Shown: positions 52,971 through 62,196 of the stretch, piece after piece
Position numbering within the stretch: position 1 is the first letter of the stretch
Layout: every line of letters begins with the position of its first letter
From: IMCC45349 sp047219225
GTDB taxonomy: Bacteria; Bacteroidota; Bacteroidia; Flavobacteriales; Flavobacteriaceae
Reading direction: 5' to 3'
Length of the DNA stretch: 64,000 nucleotides
Assembly (NCBI RefSeq): GCF_047219225.1
Contig: NZ_CP178208.1
Coordinates: forward strand, 2,976,001-3,040,000
Notes under the pieces: model-generated
Database searches by the model: none
What the model saw: the letters and a program-made list of their open reading frames with translations, nothing else
What the model was told of the DNA's origin: nothing
Position numbers and translations under genes: made by a program

Positions 52971-53993
52971 TTATATCTTTAATCTAGCTGAAGCTGTAAC
53001 ACTAGTATCTGCAAAATCGTTTTCAAGATATTTTAAGTAACCAACTATTGCTATCATTGCAGCATTATCTGTAGTGAATTCAAACTTAGGCACGTAAGTT
53101 TTCCATCCAAATTTTTGCTCACCATCTTTTAATGCTTTTCTTATTCCAGAATTAGCCGAAACACCACCACCAATAGCAATTTGCTTAATGTTAGTTTGTT
53201 TTGTCGCTAGTTTTAATTTATCCATTAATATACCAATAATGGTGTATTGAATTGAAGCACAAATATCATTGAGGTTTTCTTTAACGAAATTTGGGTTGTT
53301 TTTTGTTTCTCGTTGAATGAAATATAAAATTGCAGTTTTTAATCCTGAGAAACTAAAATTGAGACCTTCAACTCTTGGTTTAGTAAATTTAAAAGCCTTA
53401 GGATTTCCTTGTTGTGCTCTCTTATCAATTTCTGGGCCAGCAGGATAACCTAGCCCCAGTATTTTTCCGCTTTTATCATAGGCTTCACCAACAGCATCAT
53501 CAATAGTTTCTCCAATAACTTCCATGTTAAAGTAGCTATTTACTTTTACTATTTGGGTGTGTCCACCAGAAATTGTCATGGCCAAAAATGGAAATGTTGG
53601 TTTATCAAATCCTTCTTCATCAATAAAATGTGCTAATATATGAGCTTGCATATGGTTAACATCTATTAAAGGAATATTTAAACCATAGGCTAAAGACTTA
53701 GCAAATGAAGTTCCAACCAAAAGACTTCCCATTAATCCAGGACCACGTGTAAAAGCTATAGCGTTTAAATCAGATTTAGAAACACCAGCTTTTTCAAGTG
53801 CTTGATGCACTACAGGAACAATGTTTTGTTGATGTGCTCTTGAAGCTAATTCTGGAACAACACCACCATATTCTTCATGTATTTTTTGACTAGCAATAAC
53901 ATTGCTTAAAATCTTTCCGTTACAAATAACCGAAGCAGCAGTATCATCACAAGAAGATTCAATTCCTAATATGTAAATATTTTGTGAGCTCAT
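52971..53993 (-). CDS. tsaD: tRNA N6-adenosine threonylcarbamoyltransferase
   Basis: TsaD transfers the threonylcarbamoyl group to A37 of tRNAs that read ANN codons, with TsaB and TsaE. The 340-residue ASKHA protein has 'ILGIESSCDDTAASV' (8-22), the metal ligands His114 and His118 in 'DVNHMQAHIL', 'TISGGHTQIV' and 'YDKSGKILGLGYPAGPEID'. Length and motifs are canonical. It is the first gene of the long leftward cluster that ends at 47394 and is divergent from tamB. Confidence 0.97.
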   Translation of the reverse strand: MSSQNIYILGIESSCDDTAASVICNGKILSNVIASQKIHEEYGGVVPELASRAHQQNIVPVVHQALEKAGVSKSDLNAIAFTRGPGLMGSLLVGTSFAKSLAYGLNIPLIDVNHMQAHILAHFIDEEGFDKPTFPFLAMTISGGHTQIVKVNSYFNMEVIGETIDDAVGEAYDKSGKILGLGYPAGPEIDKRAQQGNPKAFKFTKPRVEGLNFSFSGLKTAILYFIQRETKNNPNFVKENLNDICASIQYTIIGILMDKLKLATKQTNIKQIAIGGGVSANSGIRKALKDGEQKFGWKTYVPKFEFTTDNAAMIAIVGYLKYLENDFADTSVTASARLKI

Positions 53994-54226
53994 TAAGAAA
54001 ATTTAGGCACAATAATTGTTTAATTTGTATAGCGATAAAACGTCTGTTTTAGCGTTATATTCGTAAATACAAAGAAATGAAAAAAATATAAGCTAACCAT
54101 CTTTGTAAGTCTTTAAAAAACTTAGCAAATGGTTTCGTAAATATTAAGTTTATTTGTAGTAATTTTTTAACTTTATTACTTATCAAAAAAGTACTTAAAA
54201 TAGCATTAAAGATAGTAGCAATAATT

Positions 54227-57200
54227 TTGCTACTCTTTGTTATATTAGTCTTAGTACTTTCCATTCCAGCAGTTCAAACTAGTCTAGGAAAAAAAGCAAC
54301 AGATACATTAAATAAAGATTTTGGTACAAATATTACCATTGCAAAAGTTGGCCTTCAATTTAATGGTGATGTAGAATTAAAAGATGTATATGTTGAAGAT
54401 CATAAGCAGGATACACTTTTTCATATTGATGAATTAAATACTTCAATTTTAAGTTTTAAAAAGTTGTATGATAACAAGCTCACATTTGGAGATATTGATA
54501 TTTATGATTTAACATTTAATTTAAAAACTTATAAAGACGAAAAAGACACAAACTTAGATGTATTTGTAGCAAAGTTTGATGATGATGCACCAAAAAAAGA
54601 AAAGAGTGACTTTTTATTATCATCTAGTGATGTCTCTATTGAAGGAGGAACATTTAAGCTTAGTGATGAAAATAAAGAAACCACCGAAATCCTTCAGTTT
54701 AATGATTTAAATATCAATGCTACTAATTTTTTAATTCTAGGTCCAGATGTTAGTGCTCGAATAAATAAACTTGCTTTTGTTGATGATAGAGGTGTAGAAG
54801 TAAAAAACATGACAACAAATTTCACTTATACAAGAGAACAAATGTTGTTTGATTATTTACAAATAAAAACAGAAAATTCTACACTAAAAGGGAAGTTGCA
54901 GTTTGATTATAAAAGAGAGGATTTACAGTATTTTGTAGATAAAGTAAAGGTTACTGCTAATTTTGAAGACTCTAATATTGCACTAGATGATTTAAATGCT
55001 TTTTATAATGAATTTGGAGTAAATCAAAATGCAAAATTAAGTACTTCTCTTTATGGAACTTTAAATGACTTAACAGCGAGTCAATTAATACTTAGTACTT
55101 CGCGAAATACCATTGTGGATGGAAATATCAACTTTAAAAACTTATTTAATAAAGAAGATGATAACTTTATTATGGATGGTAAGTTTAATAAGTTGTCATC
55201 TACCTATAAAGATTTAAAAGCGCTTTTACCTAATGTGTTAGGGAATTCTTTACCTTCAACTTTAGACCATTTTGATACGTTTACTATTACTGGTAATGCT
55301 CGTGTTACTTCAAAAACTGTTGATGCAGACATTGAAGTGCTTTCTAAACTAGGTATAATTATTACAGATTTACATTTAGATAAAATTGATAATATTGATG
55401 ATGCGAGTTATAATGGTAATGTAATTCTAGATGAGTTTAATTTAGGTATATTACTTAATGATCCTATGGTTGGTAATGTATCATTAAATTTAGATGTTGA
55501 TGGTAATGGTTTTACTGTAGATAAATTAAACACTCAAGTAAAAGGTGATTTATATTCATTTGGTTATAACAATTATGAATACTTTGATACTAAAATTGAA
55601 GGAAACGTTCAGAATAAAATCTTTAACGGTAAGCTTGTAACTAACGATGAGAATATTGATTTAAAATTTAATGGACTAGTCGATTTTTCGCAAGACGAAA
55701 ATATATATGACTTTACTGCTGATGTTGGACATGTAAATCTAAATGCTCTTAATTTTGTAACAAGAGATAGTATATCTGTTTTTAAAGGTTATGTGAAAAT
55801 GGATATGAAAGGGACTTCGCTAGATGATGCGCATGGAAATATACATGTAAAGAATAGTTTATATAGAAATCAAAATAGCGAATATAAGTTTAATGATTTT
55901 GCTGTGTCATCAACTTTTATTGAAGATATAAGGTATATAGAAGTAAATTCACCTGATATAATAAATGGAAGTATAAGAGGTAAATTTATAATTCAAGATT
56001 TGCCAAAACTATTAGAGAATTCTTTAGGTGATATTTATACTAATTACAAACCACATGAAATTGGTGAAAATCAATATTTAGATTTCAATTTCAATATTTA
56101 TAATAAGATTGCAGCTGTGTTTTATCCAAATTTAAAATTAGGAGCAAATACATTTATAAAGGGAAGAATAGAGAGTAATGCCAAAAAATTCAACCTCACA
56201 TTTAAATCACCTAACATTAAGCTTAATGACTTTTTTGCAAATCAAATACAGCTACGCTTAAATAATGATAACCCACTTTTTAATACTTATGTAGAAGTAG
56301 ATAGTATAAGCTCTAAGTTCTACGATGTTTCAAAATTTAGTTTAATTAATGTTACCTTAAATGATACATTATATATAAAAACGGGTTTTAAAGGTGGTAA
56401 GCAAAATAGAGATGATTACGATTTAAACTTGTTTTATACTATTAATGAAGAGAGCAAGTCTGTTTTAGGATTCAAAAAATCTACAGTTAATTTTAAGAAT
56501 AACGAATGGTTTGTCAATGAAGAAAAAAATTCACAAAATAAAATTGTGTTTGATAGACTCTTGCGTGATATTAATATTGACAATTTAAAAATGAGTCATA
56601 AAAACGAGGAGATTTTACTTAATGCTCAAGTGCTTGATTCTACATATAAAAATATTGATTTAGACTTTAAAGATGTTGATTTGGTAAAAATTACGCCAAC
56701 TATAGATAGTTTAAAGTTAAATGGTAACGTTAATGGAAAACTAAATGTCTTACATCAAGACAATGTGTATTTACCAGAGTCCAATGTTACAATTGATAAT
56801 TTTAAAGTAAACGATTTTAATTTAGGCTCATTTAAGGCTAATATTATTGGAAATGAAAGCTTAACTAATTATTCAGTAGATGTAAGTTTAAAAGAAGATT
56901 CCAATGAATCTTTATCTGTAAAAGGAAATTTAAATGTAGCAGGTAAAGATCCATCTTTAGATTTAGATATAAACTTTAATAAGTTTATATTAAATCCATT
57001 AAACCCTTTTGGCGAAGGAGTTATTACAAGAATTAGAGGAGAAGTAGCAGGAAATGCTAGAGTTACAGGTCGATTGCAACATCCACAAATTAATGGAGAG
57101 TTAATTTTAGATGATGGTGGTTTGGCAATTCCTTACCTAAATGTAGATTATGAGTTTGAAGATGATACTAGAATTGCATTAGAAAAACAGAGCTTTATTT

Positions 57201-58654
57201 TTAATAATGCTGATATGATAGATGTAGAGCACTTTTCTAGAGCAAAGCTTAGTGGAAATATAAATCATGTTAATTTTTCTAACTGGTCACTCGGGTTAAA
57301 TATTAATTCTGAAAGGTTATTAGTGTTAAATACTGAAGATTCTGAAGATGCACTATATTTTGGTAAAGCATTTGTTAATGGCGATATAGATATATCTGGA
57401 CCTACAGACCAATTATTTATTGAAGCTAATGTAAGCTCCGAAGAAGGAACTGTTTTTAAAATTCCTATGAGTGATACCGAAGCATTGGGCGAAAACTCTT
57501 TTGTGCACTTTTTAAGCCCTGAAGAAAAATATGCTAAAAATGGTACTAATGAAGTTGCACTAGAAAATGTAAAAGGATTAGAAATGGAGTTTAACCTTGA
57601 CATTTCTGAAAACGCCCAGATAGAAATTATTCTGGATAGAGACACAGGAAGTATTATTAAAGGAAATGGAAACGGAAGTTTACTAGCACAAATTAATACT
57701 AATGGGAAGTTTAACATGTATGGTGATTTTATTGTTTCTCAAGGGGATTATAATTTTGTTTATGGTAGCTTGGTAAGAAAGAACTTTGAAGTTGTTCCTG
57801 GAGGAACATTAGCTTGGGAAGGTGATCCTTTACGTGCCGAAATAAACATTAAGGCACTGCATAAAGGTATTAGTGCAAATCCTTCGGTATTATTAGATAA
57901 CCCAATTAATCAAAGTATTCCTGTAGAAGTTGAAATTCATTTAACAGAACAACTAGAGAAACCAAATCTAGATTTTGAAATTAGATTCCCAAGTGTAAAT
58001 TCTACTCTTAATACTGAGCTTAATGATCGATTAAGAGATAAGGATAAACGTGAATTTCAAGCTATGTCCTTATTAGCTACAGGCTCTTTTAGAAGTGAAT
58101 TAGCATTCGACTCTAGTGATGTGTATGGATTAGTGTCAGATGGTGTTACAAGCATGCTAAACGAGCTATTCGCTGATGATGAGAATAAAGTAAAACTAGG
58201 ATTAGACCTAGATCTGGGTAAAAACACACCAGACTATGAAACAGATAGTAAAGTTGCCGTTACACTTTCTACAAAACTTAGTGATAGGATTTTAGTAAAT
58301 GGTAAAGTTGGTGTTCCAGTTGGTGGTGTGAGTGAATCAACAGTAGCTGGAGATTTTGAAGTACAAGTATTGCTAAACGAAGATAGAACACTGTCACTTA
58401 AATTCTTTAACAGAGAAAACAGTATTCAAAATTTTGGAGAGCAAATAGGTTATACACAAGGTGTCGGACTTTCATATAATATCGAATTTGATAATCTAAA
58501 AGAGCTGCTTCAAAAAATGTTTAAAAACAACAAGAAGAAGAAAGCTTCTATAGTTGAGGAAAAAAAGGTAGAAAGTTCAGATAATGGTCTTCCAGAACAC
58601 TACACATTTAAGCAAAAAGACTCCACAAAAACTAAGAAAATCAAAAAAAATTAA
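54227..58654 (+). CDS. tamB: Translocation and assembly module protein TamB
   Basis: TamB spans the periplasm as a long beta-taco and helps move lipids or outer-membrane proteins. The protein of about 1475 residues has an N-terminal inner-membrane anchor, long stretches of repeated amphipathic strands, and the C-terminal DUF490 domain (about 1000-1430) with 'FKIPMSDTEAL', 'GDFIVSQGDYNFVYGSLVRKNF' and 'GGTLAWEGDPLRAEINIKA'. The C-terminal 40 residues are Lys-rich. The start is uncertain. The frame is open from 54092 with no ATG; the first TTG is at 54227, but the coding-like stretch 'KKVLKIALKIVAIILLLF' begins at about 54185, upstream of it. Confidence 0.9.
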   Translation: MLLFVILVLVLSIPAVQTSLGKKATDTLNKDFGTNITIAKVGLQFNGDVELKDVYVEDHKQDTLFHIDELNTSILSFKKLYDNKLTFGDIDIYDLTFNLKTYKDEKDTNLDVFVAKFDDDAPKKEKSDFLLSSSDVSIEGGTFKLSDENKETTEILQFNDLNINATNFLILGPDVSARINKLAFVDDRGVEVKNMTTNFTYTREQMLFDYLQIKTENSTLKGKLQFDYKREDLQYFVDKVKVTANFEDSNIALDDLNAFYNEFGVNQNAKLSTSLYGTLNDLTASQLILSTSRNTIVDGNINFKNLFNKEDDNFIMDGKFNKLSSTYKDLKALLPNVLGNSLPSTLDHFDTFTITGNARVTSKTVDADIEVLSKLGIIITDLHLDKIDNIDDASYNGNVILDEFNLGILLNDPMVGNVSLNLDVDGNGFTVDKLNTQVKGDLYSFGYNNYEYFDTKIEGNVQNKIFNGKLVTNDENIDLKFNGLVDFSQDENIYDFTADVGHVNLNALNFVTRDSISVFKGYVKMDMKGTSLDDAHGNIHVKNSLYRNQNSEYKFNDFAVSSTFIEDIRYIEVNSPDIINGSIRGKFIIQDLPKLLENSLGDIYTNYKPHEIGENQYLDFNFNIYNKIAAVFYPNLKLGANTFIKGRIESNAKKFNLTFKSPNIKLNDFFANQIQLRLNNDNPLFNTYVEVDSISSKFYDVSKFSLINVTLNDTLYIKTGFKGGKQNRDDYDLNLFYTINEESKSVLGFKKSTVNFKNNEWFVNEEKNSQNKIVFDRLLRDINIDNLKMSHKNEEILLNAQVLDSTYKNIDLDFKDVDLVKITPTIDSLKLNGNVNGKLNVLHQDNVYLPESNVTIDNFKVNDFNLGSFKANIIGNESLTNYSVDVSLKEDSNESLSVKGNLNVAGKDPSLDLDINFNKFILNPLNPFGEGVITRIRGEVAGNARVTGRLQHPQINGELILDDGGLAIPYLNVDYEFEDDTRIALEKQSFIFNNADMIDVEHFSRAKLSGNINHVNFSNWSLGLNINSERLLVLNTEDSEDALYFGKAFVNGDIDISGPTDQLFIEANVSSEEGTVFKIPMSDTEALGENSFVHFLSPEEKYAKNGTNEVALENVKGLEMEFNLDISENAQIEIILDRDTGSIIKGNGNGSLLAQINTNGKFNMYGDFIVSQGDYNFVYGSLVRKNFEVVPGGTLAWEGDPLRAEINIKALHKGISANPSVLLDNPINQSIPVEVEIHLTEQLEKPNLDFEIRFPSVNSTLNTELNDRLRDKDKREFQAMSLLATGSFRSELAFDSSDVYGLVSDGVTSMLNELFADDENKVKLGLDLDLGKNTPDYETDSKVAVTLSTKLSDRILVNGKVGVPVGGVSESTVAGDFEVQVLLNEDRTLSLKFFNRENSIQNFGEQIGYTQGVGLSYNIEFDNLKELLQKMFKNNKKKKASIVEEKKVESSDNGLPEHYTFKQKDSTKTKKIKKN

Positions 58655-58674
58655 GCGTTTTTAAAAATAGTTAT

Positions 58675-58707
58675 TAACGAAAACGTTTGAATTTTACGTT
58701 TTCGTTA
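58675..58707. repeat. 12 bp perfect inverted repeat between tamB and pfkA
   Basis: TAACGAAAACGT and ACGTTTTCGTTA are separated by 9 bases. No T-run follows directly, so it is a weak terminator candidate for tamB. It could be an operator for pfkA, whose ATG is 69 bases downstream. The CGAAAACG half-sites recall LacI-family operators in form only. Confidence 0.6.
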
Positions 58708-58776
58708 AATTATGATATTTATTAGTTTTTTTAGACAGTAAGTTTTTTAATTTTACTCTACTAAAGTTAAAAAACT

Positions 58777-59763
58777 ATGACAAAACAGATAAGAAAAATT
58801 GGTGTAATGACCTCTGGAGGAGATGCTCCAGGGATGAATGCAGCTATTAGATCTGTGGTTCGTACGTGTGCATTTCATAATATAGAATGTATAGGAATTT
58901 ATCGTGGTTATGAAGGTATGATTGAGGGAGATTTTAAAATTCTAGATGCACGTAGTGTAAATCACATTATTCATAAAGGTGGAACTTTTTTAAAGTCTGC
59001 AAGATCCAAAGAATTTAGAACTAAAGAAGGACGTCAAAAAGCATATTTACAATTAAAAAGTGTTGGTATTGATGCTTTAGTTTTAATTGGTGGTGATGGT
59101 ACTTTTACTGGAGGGATGATTTTTAATCAAGAGTTTAACTTCCCAGTTATAGGTATTCCAGGAACTATAGATAATGATATACTAGGTACTAATTTCACTT
59201 TGGGCTATGATACAGCTTTAAATACTGCTGTAGAAGCTATAGATAAAATTAGAGATACTGCAAGTTCACATAAACGCTTGTTTTTTGTTGAAGTAATGGG
59301 ACGCGATGTTGGGCATATTGCTTTAAATGCAGGTGTTGGAGCAGGAGCAGAAGAGATATTAGTGCCAGAGGAAGATTTAGGATTGGATAGATTGTTAGAG
59401 TCCTTAGAAAAAAGTCGAAAAACAGGTAAATCTTCAAGTATAGTTGTAGTGGCCGAAGGAGATAAAACAGGTAAAAATGTTTTTGAATTAGCCGATTATG
59501 TAGAAGAGAATCTAGAAGGATATGATGTAAGAGTATCTGTGCTTGGTCATATGCAACGTGGAGGTTCGCCATCTTGTTTTGATAGAGTATTAGCTAGTAG
59601 AATGGGAGTTAAAGCTGTAGAATCTTTAATGGAAGGTAAATCTAATTTTATGGTAGGAACTATTAATAATAAGTTAGAATTATATCCTATAGATAAAGCG
59701 GTAAAGGGACATTCTGAGATTGACCATGAGTTATTGAGAGTGTCAGATATAATGAGTATTTAA
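58777..59763 (+). CDS. pfkA: ATP-dependent 6-phosphofructokinase
   Basis: PfkA phosphorylates fructose 6-phosphate to the 1,6-bisphosphate, the committed step of glycolysis. The 328-residue protein has 'IGVMTSGGDAPGMNAAIR' at residues 8-25, the ATP/Mg site 'LIGGDGTFTG' (103-112) and the catalytic 'GTIDNDI' with Asp132. The Gly in GGDGT favours ATP over pyrophosphate as donor. 'LGHMQRGGSPSCFDRVLASR' is the allosteric and F6P-binding region. It is followed by gap 39 bases downstream. Confidence 0.97.
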   Translation: MTKQIRKIGVMTSGGDAPGMNAAIRSVVRTCAFHNIECIGIYRGYEGMIEGDFKILDARSVNHIIHKGGTFLKSARSKEFRTKEGRQKAYLQLKSVGIDALVLIGGDGTFTGGMIFNQEFNFPVIGIPGTIDNDILGTNFTLGYDTALNTAVEAIDKIRDTASSHKRLFFVEVMGRDVGHIALNAGVGAGAEEILVPEEDLGLDRLLESLEKSRKTGKSSSIVVVAEGDKTGKNVFELADYVEENLEGYDVRVSVLGHMQRGGSPSCFDRVLASRMGVKAVESLMEGKSNFMVGTINNKLELYPIDKAVKGHSEIDHELLRVSDIMSI

Positions 59764-59802
59764 TAAAAAATAGAATAAAAGAATTCAAATAAATAAGAAA
59801 AC

Positions 59803-60804
59803 ATGTCAAAAGTAAAAATAGGAATTAACGGTTTCGGTAGAATTGGTAGAATAGCATTTAGAATTGCTGCTCAAAGACCAGATGTAGAGGTTGTAGGTGT
59901 AAATGACTTACTTGATGTAGAGCATTTAGCGTATTTGCTAAAATACGATTCTGTTCATGGTAGATTTGATGGTGACATTGAAGTAAAAAATGGAAACTTA
60001 GTAGTAAACGGAAATGAGATTAGAGTAACTACTGAACGTAATCCAGAAGATTTAAAATGGGACGCAGTTGGAGCTGAAGTGGTATTAGATTGTACAGGTA
60101 TTTTTACAACGCTTGAAGGTGCTGGTAAACACATAACAGCTGGTGCTAAAAAAGTAGCTATTTCTGCACCTTCTAAAGATGCTCCAATGTTTGTAATGGG
60201 AGTGAACCACGATAAAATAACAGCTGAAGATACAATCGTTTCTAATGCATCTTGTACAACTAACTGTTTAGCACCTTTAGCTAAAGTTATAAATGATAAA
60301 TTTGGAATTGTTGAAGGTTTAATGACAACTGTACATGCAGCCACAGCAACTCAATTAACTGTTGATGGACCATCTCGTAAAAATTACAGAATAGGTCGTT
60401 CTGCAATCAATAACATTGTACCTACAAGTACTGGAGCAGCAAAAGCTGTTGGTAAAGTAATTCCTGAATTAAATGGGAAATTAACAGGAATGGCATTTAG
60501 AGTACCTACTGTAGATGTATCTGTAGTAGACTTAACGTGTCGCTTAGAAAAATCTGCTTCTTTTGATGAGATTAAAGCTGCTATTAAAGAAGCTTCAGAG
60601 AATGAAATGGAAGGTGTTTTAGGATATACTGAAGAAGGTGTAGTATCTCAAGATTTTGTTTCAGAAACTAAAACAAGTACGTTTGATGCTGATGCAAGTA
60701 TTGGGTTAAATGATAACTTTGTAAAGTTAGTATCTTGGTACGATAACGAGTATGGTTATTCAGCTAAGTTAGTAGATTTAGCACAGCACATTAGCGCACT
60801 TTAG
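59803..60804 (+). CDS. gap: Glyceraldehyde-3-phosphate dehydrogenase, type I
   Basis: This enzyme oxidises glyceraldehyde 3-phosphate to 1,3-bisphosphoglycerate with NAD. The 333-residue protein has the Rossmann motif 'IGINGFGRIGRIAFR' (6-20), the nucleophile Cys151 in 'SNASCTTNCLAPLAKVI' and the C-terminal 'WYDNEYGYSAKLVDL'. It is co-directional with pfkA and is followed by a strong terminator, which closes a two-gene glycolytic unit. Confidence 0.97.
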   Translation: MSKVKIGINGFGRIGRIAFRIAAQRPDVEVVGVNDLLDVEHLAYLLKYDSVHGRFDGDIEVKNGNLVVNGNEIRVTTERNPEDLKWDAVGAEVVLDCTGIFTTLEGAGKHITAGAKKVAISAPSKDAPMFVMGVNHDKITAEDTIVSNASCTTNCLAPLAKVINDKFGIVEGLMTTVHAATATQLTVDGPSRKNYRIGRSAINNIVPTSTGAAKAVGKVIPELNGKLTGMAFRVPTVDVSVVDLTCRLEKSASFDEIKAAIKEASENEMEGVLGYTEEGVVSQDFVSETKTSTFDADASIGLNDNFVKLVSWYDNEYGYSAKLVDLAQHISAL

Positions 60805-60815
60805 TAATAACAAGA

Positions 60816-60854
60816 AATAGGCTATTGCAATTATGTAATAGCCTATTTTTTTTA
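60816..60854 (+). terminator. Intrinsic terminator after gap
   Basis: An 11 bp stem, AATAGGCTATT / AATAGCCTATT (one G-T or mismatch tolerated near the loop), followed by eight T. It lies only 14 bases before the next ATG, so the kinase-mgsA pair needs its own promoter or read-through. Confidence 0.88.
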
Positions 60855-60867
60855 ATTTTTCCCTTTT

Positions 60868-61743
60868 ATGATTTTTATAGTAGATAGTGGTTCAACAAAA
60901 TGTGATTGGTTAGCATTAGATAAAAACTCTGGTGAGCATATTTTTGATAAACAGCGTACTAAAGGTATGAATCCTGCAATTTTATCTAAGCAAAAACTTA
61001 ATGATATTATTGATGCTAACGAGGTAATTCGTGAGCATAAGGACGAAGTAACCGAACTGTATTTTTATGGTGCTGGTTGTGGTACTCCTAAGCCTGCTTC
61101 TATGCTTAAAAGTGTATTGGAACAGTATTTTGTGAATGCTAAAAAAGTGGTTGTAAGAGAGGATACTTATGGTGCTGTATATGCAACTGTTGGTGTAGAT
61201 CATCCACCAGCTGTAGTGTGTATTTTAGGTACTGGCTCTAATTGTAGTTATTTTGATGGTGAAATTGTGCACCAAAAAGTAAAGTCATTAGGTTATTCTA
61301 TAATGGATGATGCTTCTGGTAATTATTATGGTAAACAGCTTATAAGAGATTATTATTTTAACCATATGCCGCATGATTTAAAAGTGTCATTCGCAACTAA
61401 GTATAATCTTGAAGATGACCATATAAAAATGAGCTTGTATAAAAAGCCTAATCCAAATGCTTATTTAGCAAGTTTTGCTGAGTTTATGTTTATTAATAAG
61501 GATTCTGAATATATTAGAAACTTAATAAGAGATGGTTTTAGAGTCTTTGCTAAAAACATGATTATGCAATATGCTGAAGAGTTAAAAACAGTTCCTGTGC
61601 ATTTTGCAGGTTCGATAGCTTATTTTTCTCAAGAAGAAATAAGAGAAGTTGCTAAGGAATTTGGATTTAAAGTTGGTAACTTTGAAAGAAGACCTATTGA
61701 AGGGTTGGTGAATTATCACATTGCTAATATTTTAGAAAAATAA
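60868..61743 (+). CDS. BadF/BadG-type kinase, N-acetylglucosamine kinase-like
   Basis: This 291-residue ASKHA-fold kinase has the phosphate-1 motif 'FIVDSGSTKCDWLALD' at residues 3-18, 'VCILGTGSNCSYFDG' (phosphate-2, about 114-128) and 'VHFAGSIAYFSQEEI' (adenosine region, about 245-259). It belongs to the BadF/BadG/BcrA/BcrD ATPase superfamily, where bacterial relatives phosphorylate N-acetylglucosamine. The substrate is not proven. It lies between gap and mgsA, and its stop overlaps the mgsA start (TAATG), which suggests a sugar-phosphate role. Confidence 0.85.
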   Translation: MIFIVDSGSTKCDWLALDKNSGEHIFDKQRTKGMNPAILSKQKLNDIIDANEVIREHKDEVTELYFYGAGCGTPKPASMLKSVLEQYFVNAKKVVVREDTYGAVYATVGVDHPPAVVCILGTGSNCSYFDGEIVHQKVKSLGYSIMDDASGNYYGKQLIRDYYFNHMPHDLKVSFATKYNLEDDHIKMSLYKKPNPNAYLASFAEFMFINKDSEYIRNLIRDGFRVFAKNMIMQYAEELKTVPVHFAGSIAYFSQEEIREVAKEFGFKVGNFERRPIEGLVNYHIANILEK

Positions 61744-62105
61744 TGGAAATTGCAATTATAGCTCACGATGGAAAAAAAGCTGAAATGGTTCAGTTTTTAA
61801 ATGAGCATAGAGACATACTAATAAAAAAAGACATTACTTTAATTTCAACAGGAACTACAGGTCAAAAAGTTGAAAAGGCTGGAATTAAAGTTACACCATA
61901 TTTATCTGGACCGCTTGGTGGCGATGCTCAAATTGCTGCTAGAGTAGCAGAGGGTAAATGTAATATGGTATTGTTTTTTAGAGACCCTTTAGAGAAACAT
62001 CCACACGAACCAGATGTATTAATGTTACTGCGCTTATGCGATGTGCATGATGTACCATTAGCTACAAATCCTGCTACAGCAGAAATGCTTATTAAAGCTA
62101 TTTAA
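61743..62105 (+). CDS. mgsA: Methylglyoxal synthase
   Basis: MgsA converts dihydroxyacetone phosphate to methylglyoxal and phosphate, an overflow bypass of lower glycolysis. The 120-residue protein has 'IAIIAHDGKKAEM', the phosphate loop 'STGTTGQKVEKAGI' (35-48), 'SGPLGGDAQIAARVAEGK' with the catalytic Asp61, and 'FFRDPLEKHPHEPDV' with Asp81, His88 and Asp91. It lacks about 30 C-terminal residues present in the E. coli enzyme but all catalytic residues remain. Translation is probably coupled to the upstream kinase. Confidence 0.95.
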   Translation: MEIAIIAHDGKKAEMVQFLNEHRDILIKKDITLISTGTTGQKVEKAGIKVTPYLSGPLGGDAQIAARVAEGKCNMVLFFRDPLEKHPHEPDVLMLLRLCDVHDVPLATNPATAEMLIKAI

Positions 62106-62196
62106 ATATAAGTGTCACACTAAGCGTAATCTAAGTGTATTAAAAAGAATGAAGACTATCTTTATATGAGATATCTCATTGCATTCGATATGATAT

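Noticed and set aside
54055..54264. 69-codon minus-strand ORF between tsaD and tamB
   Set aside because: It overlaps the likely tamB N-terminus in antisense and has no recognisable features.
62166..62179. 14 bp palindrome ATGAGATATCTCAT between mgsA and guaC as a terminator
   Set aside because: It has no loop and no T-run, so it is not a convincing terminator. Noted only as a chance-level palindrome.
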